Shown here piece after piece: positions 5,958 through 6,324 of a DNA stretch of 6,324 nucleotides. The notes below the pieces were generated by a model. That model saw only the letters and a list, made by a program, of their open reading frames with translations. It was not told where the DNA came from and searched no databases. A program made the position numbers and the translations under genes. The stretch's first letter is position 1, and each line of letters opens with the position of its first letter. Origin of the DNA: Clostridiales bacterium (lineage in GTDB: Bacteria > Bacillota > Clostridia > Oscillospirales > Oscillospiraceae); NCBI GenBank assembly GCA_019421525.1, contig JAHZFC010000090.1, positions 2,598 through 8,921 on the forward strand, given 5' to 3'.

Positions 5958-5997
5958 GACAAAAACACTCCTTATCTCAATGGGGCGGAACAGCCGC

Positions 5998-6324
5998 TCA
6001 CTGGTGCTTGTTGACGATGACGGTGTCCATCTCGCCGGAGGACAGGTCCCGGTAGCAGACGTACAGGGAGACTTTGTTGTCCTCGTTCAGGCTGGCCCAC
6101 AGCTCGTCGGCCAGGGCCTGGGCGCTGGGAGCGGTGATGGCAACCCGGCGGGGCTCCCCCTCGAAGGAGGGCAGGGGGTCGGCGTTTTCCTGATAGGTGT
6201 GGATGAACCGGCCCTCCCCGGCCAGGGGCGCGTCGTACTCATAAAAATAGCGCAGGTTGCAGTTTGGATTGCCGTCGGCGGACTTCAAAATGGACAGTTT
6301 GAAGCTGCCGTCGGGGGAGAGCAG
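5998..6324 (-). CDS. purO: IMP cyclohydrolase, PurO-like, 5' end outside window
   Basis: The last 108 residues are visible and the frame stays open to the window edge; the TTG at 6288 is an internal Leu codon. Sequence such as DGNPNCNLRYFYEY (residues 17-30), FIHTYQ (40-45) and PLPSFEGEP (50-58) matches my memory of the clostridial IMP cyclohydrolase family (the PurO-type fold, distinct from the cyclohydrolase domain of PurH). The enzyme closes the FAICAR ring to IMP by dehydration, with no cofactor. The call is strengthened by its neighbour: the AICAR transformylase 40 nt downstream lacks the cyclohydrolase domain, so a separate enzyme is required. The visible part has no signal peptide or membrane segment. 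The family is usually around 200-240 aa, so roughly half may be missing from view. The symbol is by family and not by proven orthology. Confidence 0.82.
   Translation of the reverse strand: MLSPDGSFKLSILKSADGNPNCNLRYFYEYDAPLAGEGRFIHTYQENADPLPSFEGEPRRVAITAPSAQALADELWASLNEDNKVSLYVCYRDLSSGEMDTVIVNKHQ

Overview
The window reads as GC-rich chromosome from a low-copy housekeeping region of a Clostridia-type Firmicute. My best guess is an Oscillospiraceae-like gut anaerobe (Flavonifractor, Oscillibacter or Intestinimonas relatives). This rests on strong AGGAGG-type ribosome binding sites, the split purine-synthesis genes, and small XRE regulators of a style I associate with that group. No mobile element, CRISPR array, tRNA or rRNA was seen.

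Layout: guaA (GMP synthase, 5' end cut by the window edge) occupies 1-1506 on the + strand and ends at a strong terminator (1515-1555). Everything else is on the - strand and converges on it. Read in the direction of transcription from the right edge, these genes are: an IMP cyclohydrolase of the PurO-like family (its 5' end is outside the window); purH as a stand-alone AICAR transformylase (5957-4785); an intercistronic segment of about 160 nt full of hairpins; purD (4624-3365); a terminator-like leader; a 153-aa XRE-family HTH protein (3184-2723) with its own terminator; and a 262-aa XRE HTH protein (2543-1755). The last has its own predicted promoter and carries a run of about 20 glycine-rich five-residue repeats. 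A further terminator-like hairpin (1690-1727) closes the - strand block.

The metabolic logic is coherent. PurD catalyses the second step of de novo purine synthesis (PRA to GAR). The PurH fragment and the PurO-like enzyme do the last two steps to IMP (AICAR to FAICAR to IMP), work that the two-domain PurH does in most bacteria. GuaA then turns XMP into GMP. The two HTH proteins sit beside these genes but nothing in the sequence proves that they regulate them.

The most unusual items are the HTH protein fused to the glycine-pentad repeat domain, the multi-hairpin element between purH and purD, and a leader between purD and the first HTH gene in which two pairings compete for the same segment.
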